NCBI GenBank assembly: GCA_963728785.1
Contig: CAVSKV010000002.1
Coordinates: 1,752,482 to 1,816,481 of the forward strand
Origin: JAGWRI01 sp963728785
GTDB taxonomy: Bacteria; Gemmatimonadota; Gemmatimonadetes; Gemmatimonadales; Gemmatimonadaceae
Length of the DNA stretch: 64,000 bases
Direction: 5' to 3'
The translations under genes were made by a program, and so were the position numbers. This document shows positions 16,779 to 25,912 of the stretch, piece by piece (the first letter of the stretch is position 1; every line of letters starts with the position of its first letter). Under the pieces are notes generated by a model. That model ran no database searches and had not been told where the DNA came from. It saw only the letters and a list, made by a program, of their open reading frames with translations.

Positions 16779-18179
16779 TCAGTTGGCGGGTAGGGACTCC
16801 CGGTTCGTTGCGCCCCCGCCGCGCCGTGTCTCACCGATGTGCAGGTTCACCACCACTCTCGACAGCCGCTCGGCGGCGTGCGCCATGGTGGCCGCTGCGG
16901 CAGCGATCTCCTGCGTGCTGGCGCTCTGTTCCTCGCTCGCGGCGGCGACTTGTTGCATGGCGGCGGCAAACGACTCCGTCCCGTGCGCGATCGTGGCCAG
17001 TCGCCCGCTCATGTCGCGCACGAGCGCGTCCGTGCCCGCCGCCGTGTGCTCGACCGAGGACGTCCAAGCCTCCAACTCGGCTACGCTGGTCTCGAGTTGT
17101 GCGAATGACGCCGAAGCCTGTTCGGTGGCGCGCCGCACGTCGTGCGCCGTCGCTGCCATGCGGTCCATGTTGACGCTCGCTCGCTCGACGCCGATGAGCA
17201 CATCAGCCACCACACGCTGCGTGCGTTCGGCGGCGTCGGACGACATGGCCGAAAGGCGACGCACCTCTGCGGCGACCACGGAGAACCCCTCGCCCTGATC
17301 GCCCGCCCGCGCCGCCTCTATGGCGGCGTTCAGGGCGAGCAGTTTGGAGTGGCGGGCCAGCGACTGCACGAGGGCCACGAACGTGTGAATTTCCTGCGAC
17401 GCGTCCACCAGAGTGCGTACCGCGGCGGCGCTGGCGGCCACGTCGCCGGTGAGCGTGGCGAGCGTGTTCGTGCTGTCGTCCATCAACCGACGGTTCTCCA
17501 GCGCGAGCGCGCGCAGCTGCGCGTTCCGCGCCGCGCCTTCGTGCGCGCCTGCGTTCATCTGCTCGACCAGCGGTAGAAGGCTCCCCGACGACGCGGCCAG
17601 CATTCGCACCGACTCAGCCATCTGGTCCGACTGCCTGCTGAGGTCGCTGGCCGTCTGCGCGATCTGGGCCGCGGAGCCCGCCATCTGCTCGGAACTGCCG
17701 GTGATCTGCACCGACACGGTGGCCGTGTCGCCGGCCGTGGTGTTGAGCACCCGGGCCAGCCGCGCCAGCTCGCCCACCATCGTGGCCAACGCGCGAGCCA
17801 GTCGCTCGATCTCGTCGGTAGACCGCACGCTACGCACGCGCACGCTGAGGTCGCCCGCCGCCACCGCTTCGGCGAGCGCCGCGAGTTCCGCGGCGGGACG
17901 CCGGATGCGCCGGTTCACCACCCGGTCGACGGCGAATGCGACGGCGACCACGATCAGGAACAGAACTACGCCAAGGATGACGAGCACTTGGCGCACGTCG
18001 CCCTGGCCGCGGAGCGCTGCCGCGACCTCACGGTTGGCGACCAGGCCCAGGGCAATGAGGACGAGGGCGCCGGCGAGCGACGAGAGGGCGACGAGCCGGA
18101 CGGAACGTGCGCTGCCTGGCGCGAACGCCGGGGGAGTGGTCGCCGCGAGCGCGGGTGAGGGCAAGGGTGGGGAGGGCAT
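16779..18179 (-). CDS. Methyl-accepting chemotaxis protein without a sensor domain
   Basis: Chemoreceptor-type signalling protein of 466 residues from the ATG at 18179. A Pro/Ala-rich cytoplasmic N terminus leads to two membrane helices (LVALSSLAGALVLIALGLV and VLVILGVVLFLIVVAVAFAV) separated by only about 15 residues, so there is no periplasmic ligand domain. A HAMP linker (RIRRPAAELAALAEAVAAGD) and long coiled coils follow, with the CheW/CheA-binding hairpin LLALNAAIEAARAGDQGEGF. The frame is open to 18452, but that part overlaps leuS and is not family-like. Input probably comes through the membrane segments or HAMP, or from a partner. Confidence 0.9.
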   Translation of the reverse strand: MPSPPLPSPALAATTPPAFAPGSARSVRLVALSSLAGALVLIALGLVANREVAAALRGQGDVRQVLVILGVVLFLIVVAVAFAVDRVVNRRIRRPAAELAALAEAVAAGDLSVRVRSVRSTDEIERLARALATMVGELARLARVLNTTAGDTATVSVQITGSSEQMAGSAAQIAQTASDLSRQSDQMAESVRMLAASSGSLLPLVEQMNAGAHEGAARNAQLRALALENRRLMDDSTNTLATLTGDVAASAAAVRTLVDASQEIHTFVALVQSLARHSKLLALNAAIEAARAGDQGEGFSVVAAEVRRLSAMSSDAAERTQRVVADVLIGVERASVNMDRMAATAHDVRRATEQASASFAQLETSVAELEAWTSSVEHTAAGTDALVRDMSGRLATIAHGTESFAAAMQQVAAASEEQSASTQEIAAAAATMAHAAERLSRVVVNLHIGETRRGGGATNRESLPAN

Positions 18180-18235
18180 CGGGGCCGTTGGGTGGACGAG
18201 CGGCACCCCGCGCCGGGCACCTTCCGGAATCTGCC

Positions 18236-18263
18236 TTGTTTGCCTCCTGGGGCCAAGTAAATT
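18236..18263 (+). promoter_or_regulatory. Possible leuS promoter
   Basis: TTGTTT (18236-18241) and TAAATT (18258-18263) are separated by 16 bp, each about a 4 of 6 match to sigma-70 hexamers, and lie 80 bp before the leuS ATG. This is the best candidate in the divergent region between the chemoreceptor and leuS, but the match is weak. Confidence 0.25.
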
Positions 18264-18342
18264 GCGGAAACACCAGGCCGTCGCCCTTTTGGCGCCCGTT
18301 CCGACTCGCCCCTGCGGGATCGCGGTGCGCCGTCCCGAGCGC

Positions 18343-20850
18343 ATGACAGACACGAATCGCACGCCCACGGCCGATCTCCCGGCCGCGTACGACCCTACCG
18401 TTGTGGAACGGAAGTGGCAGGCCCGCTGGGACGAGCGCGGCACGAACCACACCGACCTTTCGGGTGCCCGTCCGTACTACACCCTCATGATGTTCCCTTA
18501 TCCGTCGGCCGAAGGGCTGCACGTGGGGAACCTGTTCGCGTTCACCGGAAACGACATTCACGGCCGCTACCAGCGCATGCGCGGGCATACGGTGTTCGAG
18601 CCGCTGGGTTACGACGCCTTCGGCATCCACTCGGAGAACTATGCGCTGAAGGTGGGCGTGCACCCGCTGGAGCTGATTCCGCGCAACATCGCGAACTTCC
18701 GGCGCCAACTACGCCGGGCCGGCCTCATGGTGGATTGGCGCTACGAGTTGTCCACCACCGACGCGTCGTACTACAAGTGGACCCAGTGGCTGTTCCTGCA
18801 GCTCTACAAGCGCGGGCTGGCGTACAAGAAGAAGGCGGCCGTGAACTGGTGTCCGTTCGACAAGACGGTGCTGGCCAATGAGCAGGTGATCAACGGCGCC
18901 TGCGAGCGCTGCGGCACCCTTGTGGAGCAGCGGTTCCTGGAGCAGTGGTTCTTTCGCATCACCGATTACGCGACGCGCCTGCTCGAGAACCTCGACGCAC
19001 TCGACTGGTCGGAGAGCACCAAGACCGCCCAGCGGAACTGGATCGGCAGATCGGAGGGCGCCGATCTCGCGTTCCGCGTGCAGAACCTGATGGAGTTCGC
19101 GGGGACCGCGACGGTAAGCGGCGGCGGCCTGAGCGGGGAGGTCGTCTCGGCGCCGGTGGACATCCACGTATTCACCACGCGGGCCGACACCATTTTCGGC
19201 GCGACGTTTCTGGTGATGGCCCCCGAGCATCCGCTGGTCGACAAGCTCACGACCGACGAGCAGCGCGCCGAGGTCGCAGCCTACCGCGCCGCTGCGGCCA
19301 AGCAGGACATCGTCACCCGCAAGGTGAACAAGGACAAGACCGGTGTGTTCACGGGCGCGTATGCGATCAATGCGGCCACCGGAAAGTTGATCCCGATCTG
19401 GACGGCCGACTACGTGCTCATGGAGTACGGCACCGGTGCGATCATGGCCGTGCCGGGCCACGACGAGCGCGACCACGAATTCGCGCTCAAGTTCGAGTTG
19501 CCGATCGTGCGCGTGGTGGGCGCCGACGTGGGCGATACCGCCGCCCCGATGGACGCGGCGTTCACGGACAACGTGAACGGCGTATTGGTGAATTCGGGGA
19601 AGTTCAATGGACTCACCGTGCCCGAGGCCAAGCATGCGATCGTGAGCTGGCTCACGGAGCGCGGCGCCGGGCGAGCCGTGGTGAATTACCGACTGCACGA
19701 CTGGTGCGTCTCCCGGCAGCGCTATTGGGGCCCGCCCATTCCGATCATCTACTGCGATGCATGCGGTCCGGTGCCAGTTCCGGAACAGGACCTCCCCGTG
19801 GTGCTACCACCGCTGGAAAACTTCCGGCCCGACGACTCCGGTGTCTCGCCGCTGGCCCGCGACGAAGAATGGTATCGCGTGGCCTGCCCCACGTGTGGCC
19901 GGACGGCCCGGCGCGAGACGGACGTGTCGGACACCTTTCTCGATAGCTCATGGTATTTCCTGCGCTATCCAAGTGCCGATCGCGACGACGTGGCGTTCGA
20001 CCCGAAGATCACCGGGCACTGGCTGCCGGTGAACTCGTACATCGGAGGCAACGAGCACGCCGTGCTGCACCTGCTGTACTCGCGCTTCATCACGATGGTG
20101 CTGCACGATGCCGGGCTGCTTGGCTTCGAGGAGCCGTTCACCCGATTCCGGGCCCACGGCACGATCGTGCGCGAGGGCGCCAAGATGTCGAAGAGCCGCG
20201 GCAACGTGGTGAACCCCGACGAGTACGTGGAGCGATGGGGCGCCGACTCGTTCCGCACCTACCTGATGTTCCTGGGACCGTATGAGGAGGGCGGCGATTT
20301 CCGCGATCAGAGCATCTCGGGGGTGCGCCGCTTCCTCGACCGGCTGTGGGTCTCGGTCCATGAGGCGGTGCGCGATGATGAACTCGATGCCGCCGTGATG
20401 CGCAAGGTGCACCAGACGATTCGCAAGGTGACCGATGACATCCCCGCGCTCGGCTACAACACCGCGATCGCCGCGATGATGGAGTGCGTGAACACGATTC
20501 GCGCCCACGACCGCACCCCCCACGTGCGCGAAGTGGAACCGCTGGTCCAGCTCGTGGCGCCGTTCGCCCCGCACGTGGCCGAAGAGCTGTGGCAAGTCCT
20601 TGGGCACGCGCGTAGCGTGTTCGACGACGGCTGGCCCGCATTCGACGCATCGCTGGCCGTCGACGAAACGGTGACCGTGGCCGTGCAGGTCAACGGCAAG
20701 ACCCGCGGCACCGTGCAGGTGCCCAAGGACGCCGAGCAGCCGGCCGTACTCGAAACGGCGATGGCCGAACCGAACATCGCCAAGTTCGTCACGGACTCGC
20801 CGAGGAAGGTGATCTACGTCAAGAACCGCCTGCTCAATCTCGTGCTGTAG
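18343..20850 (+). CDS. leuS: Leucyl-tRNA synthetase
   Basis: Class I aminoacyl-tRNA synthetase that charges tRNA-Leu, 835 residues, normal for bacterial LeuRS. The HIGH box appears as HVGN in PYPSAEGLHVGNLFAFTGND, and KMSKS is in GAKMSKSRGNVV. The CP1 editing domain is intact (TTRADTIFGATFLVMAPEHP and GTGAIMAVPGHDERD). The ATG at 18343 starts the family-like sequence MTDTNRTPTADLPAAYDP. The much longer upstream open frame (to 17413) is antisense to the chemoreceptor gene and is not part of the protein. It converges on the phosphopantetheinyl transferase gene with only 9 bp between stops. Confidence 0.97.
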   Translation: MTDTNRTPTADLPAAYDPTVVERKWQARWDERGTNHTDLSGARPYYTLMMFPYPSAEGLHVGNLFAFTGNDIHGRYQRMRGHTVFEPLGYDAFGIHSENYALKVGVHPLELIPRNIANFRRQLRRAGLMVDWRYELSTTDASYYKWTQWLFLQLYKRGLAYKKKAAVNWCPFDKTVLANEQVINGACERCGTLVEQRFLEQWFFRITDYATRLLENLDALDWSESTKTAQRNWIGRSEGADLAFRVQNLMEFAGTATVSGGGLSGEVVSAPVDIHVFTTRADTIFGATFLVMAPEHPLVDKLTTDEQRAEVAAYRAAAAKQDIVTRKVNKDKTGVFTGAYAINAATGKLIPIWTADYVLMEYGTGAIMAVPGHDERDHEFALKFELPIVRVVGADVGDTAAPMDAAFTDNVNGVLVNSGKFNGLTVPEAKHAIVSWLTERGAGRAVVNYRLHDWCVSRQRYWGPPIPIIYCDACGPVPVPEQDLPVVLPPLENFRPDDSGVSPLARDEEWYRVACPTCGRTARRETDVSDTFLDSSWYFLRYPSADRDDVAFDPKITGHWLPVNSYIGGNEHAVLHLLYSRFITMVLHDAGLLGFEEPFTRFRAHGTIVREGAKMSKSRGNVVNPDEYVERWGADSFRTYLMFLGPYEEGGDFRDQSISGVRRFLDRLWVSVHEAVRDDELDAAVMRKVHQTIRKVTDDIPALGYNTAIAAMMECVNTIRAHDRTPHVREVEPLVQLVAPFAPHVAEELWQVLGHARSVFDDGWPAFDASLAVDETVTVAVQVNGKTRGTVQVPKDAEQPAVLETAMAEPNIAKFVTDSPRKVIYVKNRLLNLVL

Positions 20851-20859
20851 GTTCGGCGG

Positions 20860-21594
20860 TCACGCCCATTCGACGTAGCGGACCTGGGAGTGAGGCTGCG
20901 AGAAGGCCACCGCGGCCAGGTAGTCCGCGCGCCCGATGTCGAGCAGGCGTACCCAGAGGCGCTGCTGGCGGACGCCGGTGATGCCGGCGACGTCGATCTC
21001 CTGCTGCACCTCCGTACCGAGCGATACGGTGAAGCTGTCGAACGCGGCGGCGATGCCCAGGCCCATCGCCTTGACCACCGATTCCTTGCGCACCCAGGCC
21101 CGGAAGAACGCATCGGCGCGCTCGTCAACGGGCAGGGCGAGCAATGCCTCGCACTCACCGCGCGCGAAGAACCTCGCCGCAATGCGCTCCGCGTCGGCCA
21201 ACCGGGTCAACCGCTCGAGGTCCACACCCACCTCGCCGGAGCGCGTGACGGCGACGAGCATGTGATCGGCGGAGTGCGAAACGCTGAACTGCAGCGCCAT
21301 GTCGGGAGCCCGGGCCGCTACACGCGGTTTGCCGCGCCCTGTGCGCCGGATGGTGATGTCCGGGGGCGACTGGGTCAGGTACTTGGAGAGAATGCCGCGC
21401 ACATAGGCGCGGGACAGCGTGCGCCGCGTCCACTGCGCTTCGCTCGCCACGGGAGAGGTCCTTTCACGCTCGTCGACCGGAAGCATCTCGGCGGCGCTGA
21501 CCAGGTCCTCCGAAGTGGCCACGAGCGTGGCATGCCACACGTGGATGTCCGTGCCGGAGAGGGTCGCTGGGGAATCCACTCCGCCGGAGGGCAT
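20860..21594 (-). CDS. 4'-phosphopantetheinyl transferase (Sfp type)
   Basis: Transfers the phosphopantetheine arm of CoA onto a serine of carrier proteins for fatty-acid, polyketide or peptide synthesis. The 244-residue protein has the two-domain Sfp layout. GRGKPRV is followed by FSVSHSADHMLVAVTRSGEVGVDLE (with the Mg-binding Asp and Glu) and the signature WVRKESVVKAMGLGI, including the catalytic Glu and Lys. It starts 9 bp after the beta-barrel gene stop and is probably the last gene of a three-gene unit with mbfA. No polyketide or peptide synthetase is seen in the window. Confidence 0.9.
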   Translation of the reverse strand: MPSGGVDSPATLSGTDIHVWHATLVATSEDLVSAAEMLPVDERERTSPVASEAQWTRRTLSRAYVRGILSKYLTQSPPDITIRRTGRGKPRVAARAPDMALQFSVSHSADHMLVAVTRSGEVGVDLERLTRLADAERIAARFFARGECEALLALPVDERADAFFRAWVRKESVVKAMGLGIAAAFDSFTVSLGTEVQQEIDVAGITGVRQQRLWVRLLDIGRADYLAAVAFSQPHSQVRYVEWA

Positions 21595-21603
21595 GCGTCG
21601 AGA

Positions 21604-22116
21604 CTAGAAGCTCAACCCGAACGTGATCGGCAGGGACACGTAGGGACTGCCATTCGTGAGAACCTTGTGGAAGCGGGCTTCGAAGTAGGCCGTCATTCCG
21701 GTGAGCGGAATCTGGACCCCCGCTCCGGCGTTCAAGCCGGGAGTGGTTCCACTCGCCGTGACGTTGTACAGCCCCATGCCACCGATCAGGTACGTGTGCA
21801 GGGCGGACCCCTGAACATGGTACACGGCGTTGATGATGGCGGCCGTGGTCTGAACGGCGTGGGCGCCTGCCGCCTGCGGCTTGGCCGCGAAGTGTTCGTA
21901 GAACAGTTCGCCCCGGACTCCCACCAGCTGGAACGGCGCTAGGTACTCGGCCGTTGCGGCGAGATTGAACCCCGCGGAGTGGTCGTCCGACAGCGAGCCA
22001 GTGGGCAAGCTGATGCCGAATGCGCCCCCCAGATGGCCAGCCGAAAGCCCGCCCTGCGCAGACGCGCTTGAGGCGGCGAAGACGAGCAGGGCGGCGGTAA
22101 TCGCGAATCGGCGCAT
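21604..22116 (-). CDS. Outer-membrane beta-barrel-like protein
   Basis: Secreted protein of 170 residues from the ATG at 22116, with a clean signal peptide (MRRFAITAALLVFAASSASA, then Q). The mature part alternates polar and hydrophobic residues in Gly/Tyr/Phe-ended strands (GGAFGISLPTGSLSDD, GAGVQIPLTGMTAYFEARF) and ends in the phenylalanine-terminal strand PYVSLPITFGLSF, typical of small outer-membrane barrels. Specific function is unknown. The frame stays open to 22230, but that would bury the signal peptide and overlap mbfA. It lies between mbfA and the phosphopantetheinyl transferase gene. Confidence 0.8.
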   Translation of the reverse strand: MRRFAITAALLVFAASSASAQGGLSAGHLGGAFGISLPTGSLSDDHSAGFNLAATAEYLAPFQLVGVRGELFYEHFAAKPQAAGAHAVQTTAAIINAVYHVQGSALHTYLIGGMGLYNVTASGTTPGLNAGAGVQIPLTGMTAYFEARFHKVLTNGSPYVSLPITFGLSF

Positions 22117-22132
22117 GAGGTCTAATGTAGCG

Positions 22133-23251
22133 TCAGAGCAGCCGGCCAATCCACTCGCCCACCAGATACCCCGTGGCCGCCACGCCCAGACCGACCACGA
22201 ACATGTCGATTCCCGAACGGAACACCCCACGTCCGGTGAATACCGAACGGGCGGCGCCCACGAGCCAGTGCGAGAGCATCGCGATGGCGAACGAGATCAC
22301 GATGGCCGTGGTGCCCGACCAGAACAGGAACGGCGCTACCGGGATGAACGCGCCCACGGCCGTCGCCGTCCCCGTCACCCAGCCTTCGCGCAGAGGCGAC
22401 ATGTTCTGTGCGCCGATGCCCAATTCCTCCTGCACCTGCTCGTCGAGCATTCGCTGCGGATCTGCCATCACCTCGGTGGCGAGGGCTTGGGCCGAATCGG
22501 CGTCCATCCCCTTGGCCTGGTAGATGAGCGCCAGTTCGTCCCGCTCCACCTCGGGCATCAGCGCGATCTCGTCACGTTCCATCGCGATCTCGTGCGCGTA
22601 CACTTCCTGCTCGCTCTTGGCCGCCAGGTATCCGCTCGATCCCATGGACAGTGAGTCGGCGATGAGCCCCGCCACGCCGGCCACGATCACCGCATGCGCC
22701 TGATTGTTGGCAGAGGCCCCGATCACGCCGGCCACGAGGCCGAAGTTGGCGGTGAGTCCATCGTTGAACCCGTACACCACGTTGCGCAGGAATCCGCCCG
22801 ACTCGGCGCGGTGCCAGGGCTCGCCTTCACGCCCCGCCATCATGCCGAGCGTGCTCGCATGGCCTGCCGACTCGCGCGCCAGGGTCAGCGACTCGTTGCT
22901 TCCCGGCGAGCCCTTGCTGGTGCTGCGGTGCATCTGGAGGTAGCTGCGAACCTCGCGCCCCTCCTCAGCCAACAGCATCGGCAGCAGGAAGTTGGGGCCC
23001 ATCCACCGTCCGAGGAATGCGAGCAGGCGCGTGCGCGCCGTGGGCCGGAACTTTCCAACCGGCCGCCCGTTCTCGGCCAGCAGGCCAGCCCAAATGGTAG
23101 TATGGCGGTCCTCCACCTCGGCCAGTTCGAGGTAGATGTGCTTCTTCTTGGCGTCGGCCTCGAAGCCGGCCAGGACACGGTACAGGTAGGCGGCGTCGGC
23201 CTCGTCCTGCCAGTGGTCGAGGAAGGCGTCGAGGTCGGGGGCTGGGGGCAT
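22133..23251 (-). CDS. mbfA: Membrane-bound ferritin-like iron exporter (MbfA / Er-VIT1 type)
   Basis: Two-domain protein of 372 residues. The N-terminal 140 or so form a rubrerythrin/ferritin-like four-helix domain with carboxylate-histidine iron ligands (WQDEADAAYLYRVL, LELAEVEDRH, LLAEEGREVRSYLQMH). The C-terminal half is a VIT1/CCC1-type transporter (RNVVYGFNDGLTANFGLVAGV, GLIADSLSMGSSGYLAAKSE, and helices to the end). Known MbfA proteins export iron and protect against peroxide and acid stress. It is divergent from the PDZ-protein gene with about 100 bp between, where I saw no clear Fur or Irr box. The two downstream genes on the same strand are spaced by 16 and 9 bp. Confidence 0.88.
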   Translation of the reverse strand: MPPAPDLDAFLDHWQDEADAAYLYRVLAGFEADAKKKHIYLELAEVEDRHTTIWAGLLAENGRPVGKFRPTARTRLLAFLGRWMGPNFLLPMLLAEEGREVRSYLQMHRSTSKGSPGSNESLTLARESAGHASTLGMMAGREGEPWHRAESGGFLRNVVYGFNDGLTANFGLVAGVIGASANNQAHAVIVAGVAGLIADSLSMGSSGYLAAKSEQEVYAHEIAMERDEIALMPEVERDELALIYQAKGMDADSAQALATEVMADPQRMLDEQVQEELGIGAQNMSPLREGWVTGTATAVGAFIPVAPFLFWSGTTAIVISFAIAMLSHWLVGAARSVFTGRGVFRSGIDMFVVGLGVAATGYLVGEWIGRLL

Positions 23252-23353
23252 GGGGAGAAATATGGTGGGATCAGCTGCCGTGTGCGCAGTTCAGGTAAAC
23301 CTTCCATGGGCGTCCCCGTGTCCCACCAGTCAGAAACCCCCACTCGAGGCACC

Positions 23354-24529
23354 ATGCGTACTAGACTCTTCGTTCCATTCCTGCTCGCGGCGGGTATCAC
23401 CGTGCCGGTTGCCGCCCAAGTCACCGTTCGCCAAGCGCCGGGTCAGCACGAGTACGCCTTCTCGTGGTCCAGCGACGACTCGCCCCGCGCGGTGATCGGC
23501 GTGACCACGTCGACCGGCGAGGCCCGCGACACGTTGGGGCTGATGGTCACCGAGGTCACGACCGGAAGTCCGGCCGACAAGGCGGGGATCAAGGCGGGTG
23601 ACCGCATCCAGAGTGTCAATGGCATCGACCTCAAGCTCGAGCCCATCGACGTGGGCGATCCGCAGATGGCCGACGCCATGTCCCACCGGCTGACGCGCGA
23701 ACTCGCCAAGCTGAAGGCCGGCGACAACGTCTCCCTCAAAGTCCTGCACAACGGGCAGGTACGCACGCTCGGAGTGAAGACCGTCGATTCCGGTGACCTG
23801 TACAGCAACGCGTCCGGCATGACGCTAACGCAGCACGAGGGCAATCGTGCCATGCTGGGCGTGTCGCTCTCCGTCACGGGCAGCAAGCGAGACACGCTCG
23901 GGATTCTCGTGATCGCGGTGGACGACAGCGGACCGGCTGCCAAGGCCGGGCTGGAGGAGGGCAACCGGATTGCCACGATCAACGGCGTGGACCTCAAGGT
24001 CGATCGCGCCGACGCGGGGGACAGCTACGTGGCCAATGCGCGCTACCAGCGCCTGCAGAAGGAGATGGCCAAGGTCAAACCCGGTGACGACGTCACGTTG
24101 CAAGTCTACGCGGACGGGCGTTTCAGGACCGTGCACATGAAGGCCGCGAAGGCTTCGGACTTCAGCGGCGCCGGCAATACGTTCATCGTCCGCGGCGATG
24201 GCGGCGCCCCGATGATGCGGTTCAACGTCGATCGGCAGCGGATCCAGGAGCAAGTGCAGCAGGCCATGGAGCAGGCGCACATCCAGGAGCAGGTGCAGCA
24301 CGCCATGGACCAGGCTCGACAGGAGATCCAGCGGATTCGCATCGAAACGCCGTCGCCGCGCGTTCGGTGGCTGGATGACAGCGCTGCACCGCCAGCCGCT
24401 CCAGCGCCTCCTGCGGCGGCGACCATGCTTGCGCTGCCGGCAGCGGTCGCACCCGCTGCGCCACGTGCCCCCATGATGGTGCGTCCCGTACTCGCTCCCG
24501 TAGCGCCGATTCGCGTCATCAGGTTCTGA
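23354..24529 (+). CDS. Secreted protein with two PDZ domains
   Basis: Periplasmic protein of 391 residues with a signal peptide (MRTRLFVPFLLAAGITVPVAAQ). It contains two PDZ repeats with matching cores: ITVTEVTTGSPADKAGIKAGDRI-type (here LMVTEVTTGSPADKAGIKAG) and LVIAVDDSGPAAKAGLEEGN, each followed by INGVDLK or VNGIDLK. The two share so much sequence that an internal duplication is likely. A Gln-rich coiled-coil stretch (two copies of IQEQVQ-AM-QA) and a Pro/Ala-rich tail follow. There is no protease domain, so it is probably a scaffold or a regulator of envelope proteolysis. A GAGG lies before the ATG, and a strong hairpin follows the gene. Confidence 0.82.
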   Translation: MRTRLFVPFLLAAGITVPVAAQVTVRQAPGQHEYAFSWSSDDSPRAVIGVTTSTGEARDTLGLMVTEVTTGSPADKAGIKAGDRIQSVNGIDLKLEPIDVGDPQMADAMSHRLTRELAKLKAGDNVSLKVLHNGQVRTLGVKTVDSGDLYSNASGMTLTQHEGNRAMLGVSLSVTGSKRDTLGILVIAVDDSGPAAKAGLEEGNRIATINGVDLKVDRADAGDSYVANARYQRLQKEMAKVKPGDDVTLQVYADGRFRTVHMKAAKASDFSGAGNTFIVRGDGGAPMMRFNVDRQRIQEQVQQAMEQAHIQEQVQHAMDQARQEIQRIRIETPSPRVRWLDDSAAPPAAPAPPAAATMLALPAAVAPAAPRAPMMVRPVLAPVAPIRVIRF

Positions 24530-24560
24530 CGCCGGCGGCGCATCGCTGCGGGTCGGACGC

Positions 24561-24587
24561 GGGGCGCTTCCGTTGCGGAAGCGCCCC
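24561..24587 (+). terminator. Hairpin terminator after the PDZ-protein gene
   Basis: GGGGCGCTTCCG and CGGAAGCGCCCC form a perfect 12-bp stem with a 3-nt loop, 31 bp past the stop. No U tract follows, but the stem is very stable. Confidence 0.75.
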
Positions 24588-24626
24588 ACGCTTCTGCTCG
24601 GGCCCATCGGCGGGTAATATCCCGGC

Positions 24627-25874
24627 GTGACCACTCCTCACGTTCCGCGCGTGCGGGCCGCGCTGGTGATCCTGATCCTGACCGCGGCTGTCGCATGCGC
24701 GCAGGGCGCGCCGGCGCCGCGCGTGGGAGGAGTAGTGCCCGGGATCGAGGTCCTGCTCCGCGACTCGATGTCACTGGTGCGTGGCAAGCGTGTGGGGCTG
24801 ATCACCAACCAGACCGGCCGCGACCGCGGGGGCCGCAGCGACATCGACCTGCTCGCGCACGCGCCGGGCGTGCAGCTGGTCGCGCTGTTCGCGCCCGAAC
24901 ACGGCATTCGCGGCACCGCCGAGGCCGGGGCGCGCGTCGGGTCCGATACCGATGCGGCCACCGGCGTTCCCATCTATTCGCTGTACGGCGCTGTCCACGC
25001 GCCGACCCGCGCCATGCTCGAGAACGTGGACGTGCTGTTATACGATATTCAGGACGCCGGCGTGCGGTTCTACACTTACATCTCGACCATGGGTTTGTCC
25101 GCCGACGCGGCAGGCCGGGCCCACATTCCGTTCGTCGTGCTTGACCGGCCCGATCCGCTCGGGGGCGATTGTGTGGAGGGCGGCGTGCTCGACACCTCGT
25201 ACCGCTCATTCGTGGGCGAGTACCCGATCGCGCTCCGGTACGGCCTCACGCCCGGCGAGTTGCTGCGTTACCTGGTTGGTACCGGGCAGGTGCACGCCGA
25301 CGTGCACGTGATCCAGATGGACGGCTGGCGCCGGTGGATGCGCTACGATCAGACCGGGCTGGCGTGGGTGGGTCCGTCGCCGAATCTGCGTTCGATGGAT
25401 GCGCTGCTGATGTATCCCGGAACGGTGTTCTTCGAAGGCACGAATCTCAGCGAGGGGCGGGGTACCGATTCGCCGTTCCTGCTGATTGGGGCGCCGTGGC
25501 TCGCCGACGCCGGCACCATCGCCCAGGAACTGAACACCATGGCGCTTCCGGGCGTGCACTTCGAGACCACCGATCGCACGATCGAGGCAGGTCAGAAGTG
25601 GGGCGGCCAGACGATTCCCATGCTGCATGTGTCGGTGATCGATCGCGACAGCGTGAGGCCAGTGGAAGTAGCTGCGTATATGCTTCAGATCATTCGCCGC
25701 CGGCATCCGGCCGATTTCAAATGGCTGCTGCCGCACATCGATGAACTGGGCGGCAATGAGGCCTTGCGCCGGGCCGTGGACGCGAACTCCGTGGCCGAGC
25801 TGCTGCCCGTCATGGCGACGCAATCCGGCGGTTTTGCCGCCGCGTCGCGTCCATATCAGATGTATAAACCCTGA
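24627..25874 (+). CDS. DUF1343 protein, NamZ-type exo-beta-N-acetylmuramidase
   Basis: Secreted protein of 415 residues in the DUF1343 family, whose characterised members (NamZ, GH171) release N-acetylmuramic acid from peptidoglycan fragments. Family blocks are clear: KRVGLITNQTGRDRGGRSDI, LFAPEHGIRGTAEAG, LYDIQDAGVRFYTYISTMG, FVVLDRPDPLGG and FEGTNLSEGRGTDSPFLLIG. A hydrophobic signal segment (ALVILILTAAVACA) with a lipobox-like VACA suggests export and perhaps lipid anchoring. The start is GTG at 24627. It lies just upstream of the iron-permease-like gene (38 bp). Confidence 0.88.
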   Translation: MTTPHVPRVRAALVILILTAAVACAQGAPAPRVGGVVPGIEVLLRDSMSLVRGKRVGLITNQTGRDRGGRSDIDLLAHAPGVQLVALFAPEHGIRGTAEAGARVGSDTDAATGVPIYSLYGAVHAPTRAMLENVDVLLYDIQDAGVRFYTYISTMGLSADAAGRAHIPFVVLDRPDPLGGDCVEGGVLDTSYRSFVGEYPIALRYGLTPGELLRYLVGTGQVHADVHVIQMDGWRRWMRYDQTGLAWVGPSPNLRSMDALLMYPGTVFFEGTNLSEGRGTDSPFLLIGAPWLADAGTIAQELNTMALPGVHFETTDRTIEAGQKWGGQTIPMLHVSVIDRDSVRPVEVAAYMLQIIRRRHPADFKWLLPHIDELGGNEALRRAVDANSVAELLPVMATQSGGFAAASRPYQMYKP

Positions 25875-25912
25875 CGGTCCTGGCGCACGAGCGGCGGTAG
25901 GAAGGCGGATTC

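Noticed and set aside
17413..18342. A 310-codon N-terminal extension of leuS
   Set aside because: It is antisense to the chemoreceptor gene; family-like LeuRS sequence begins at the ATG at 18343.
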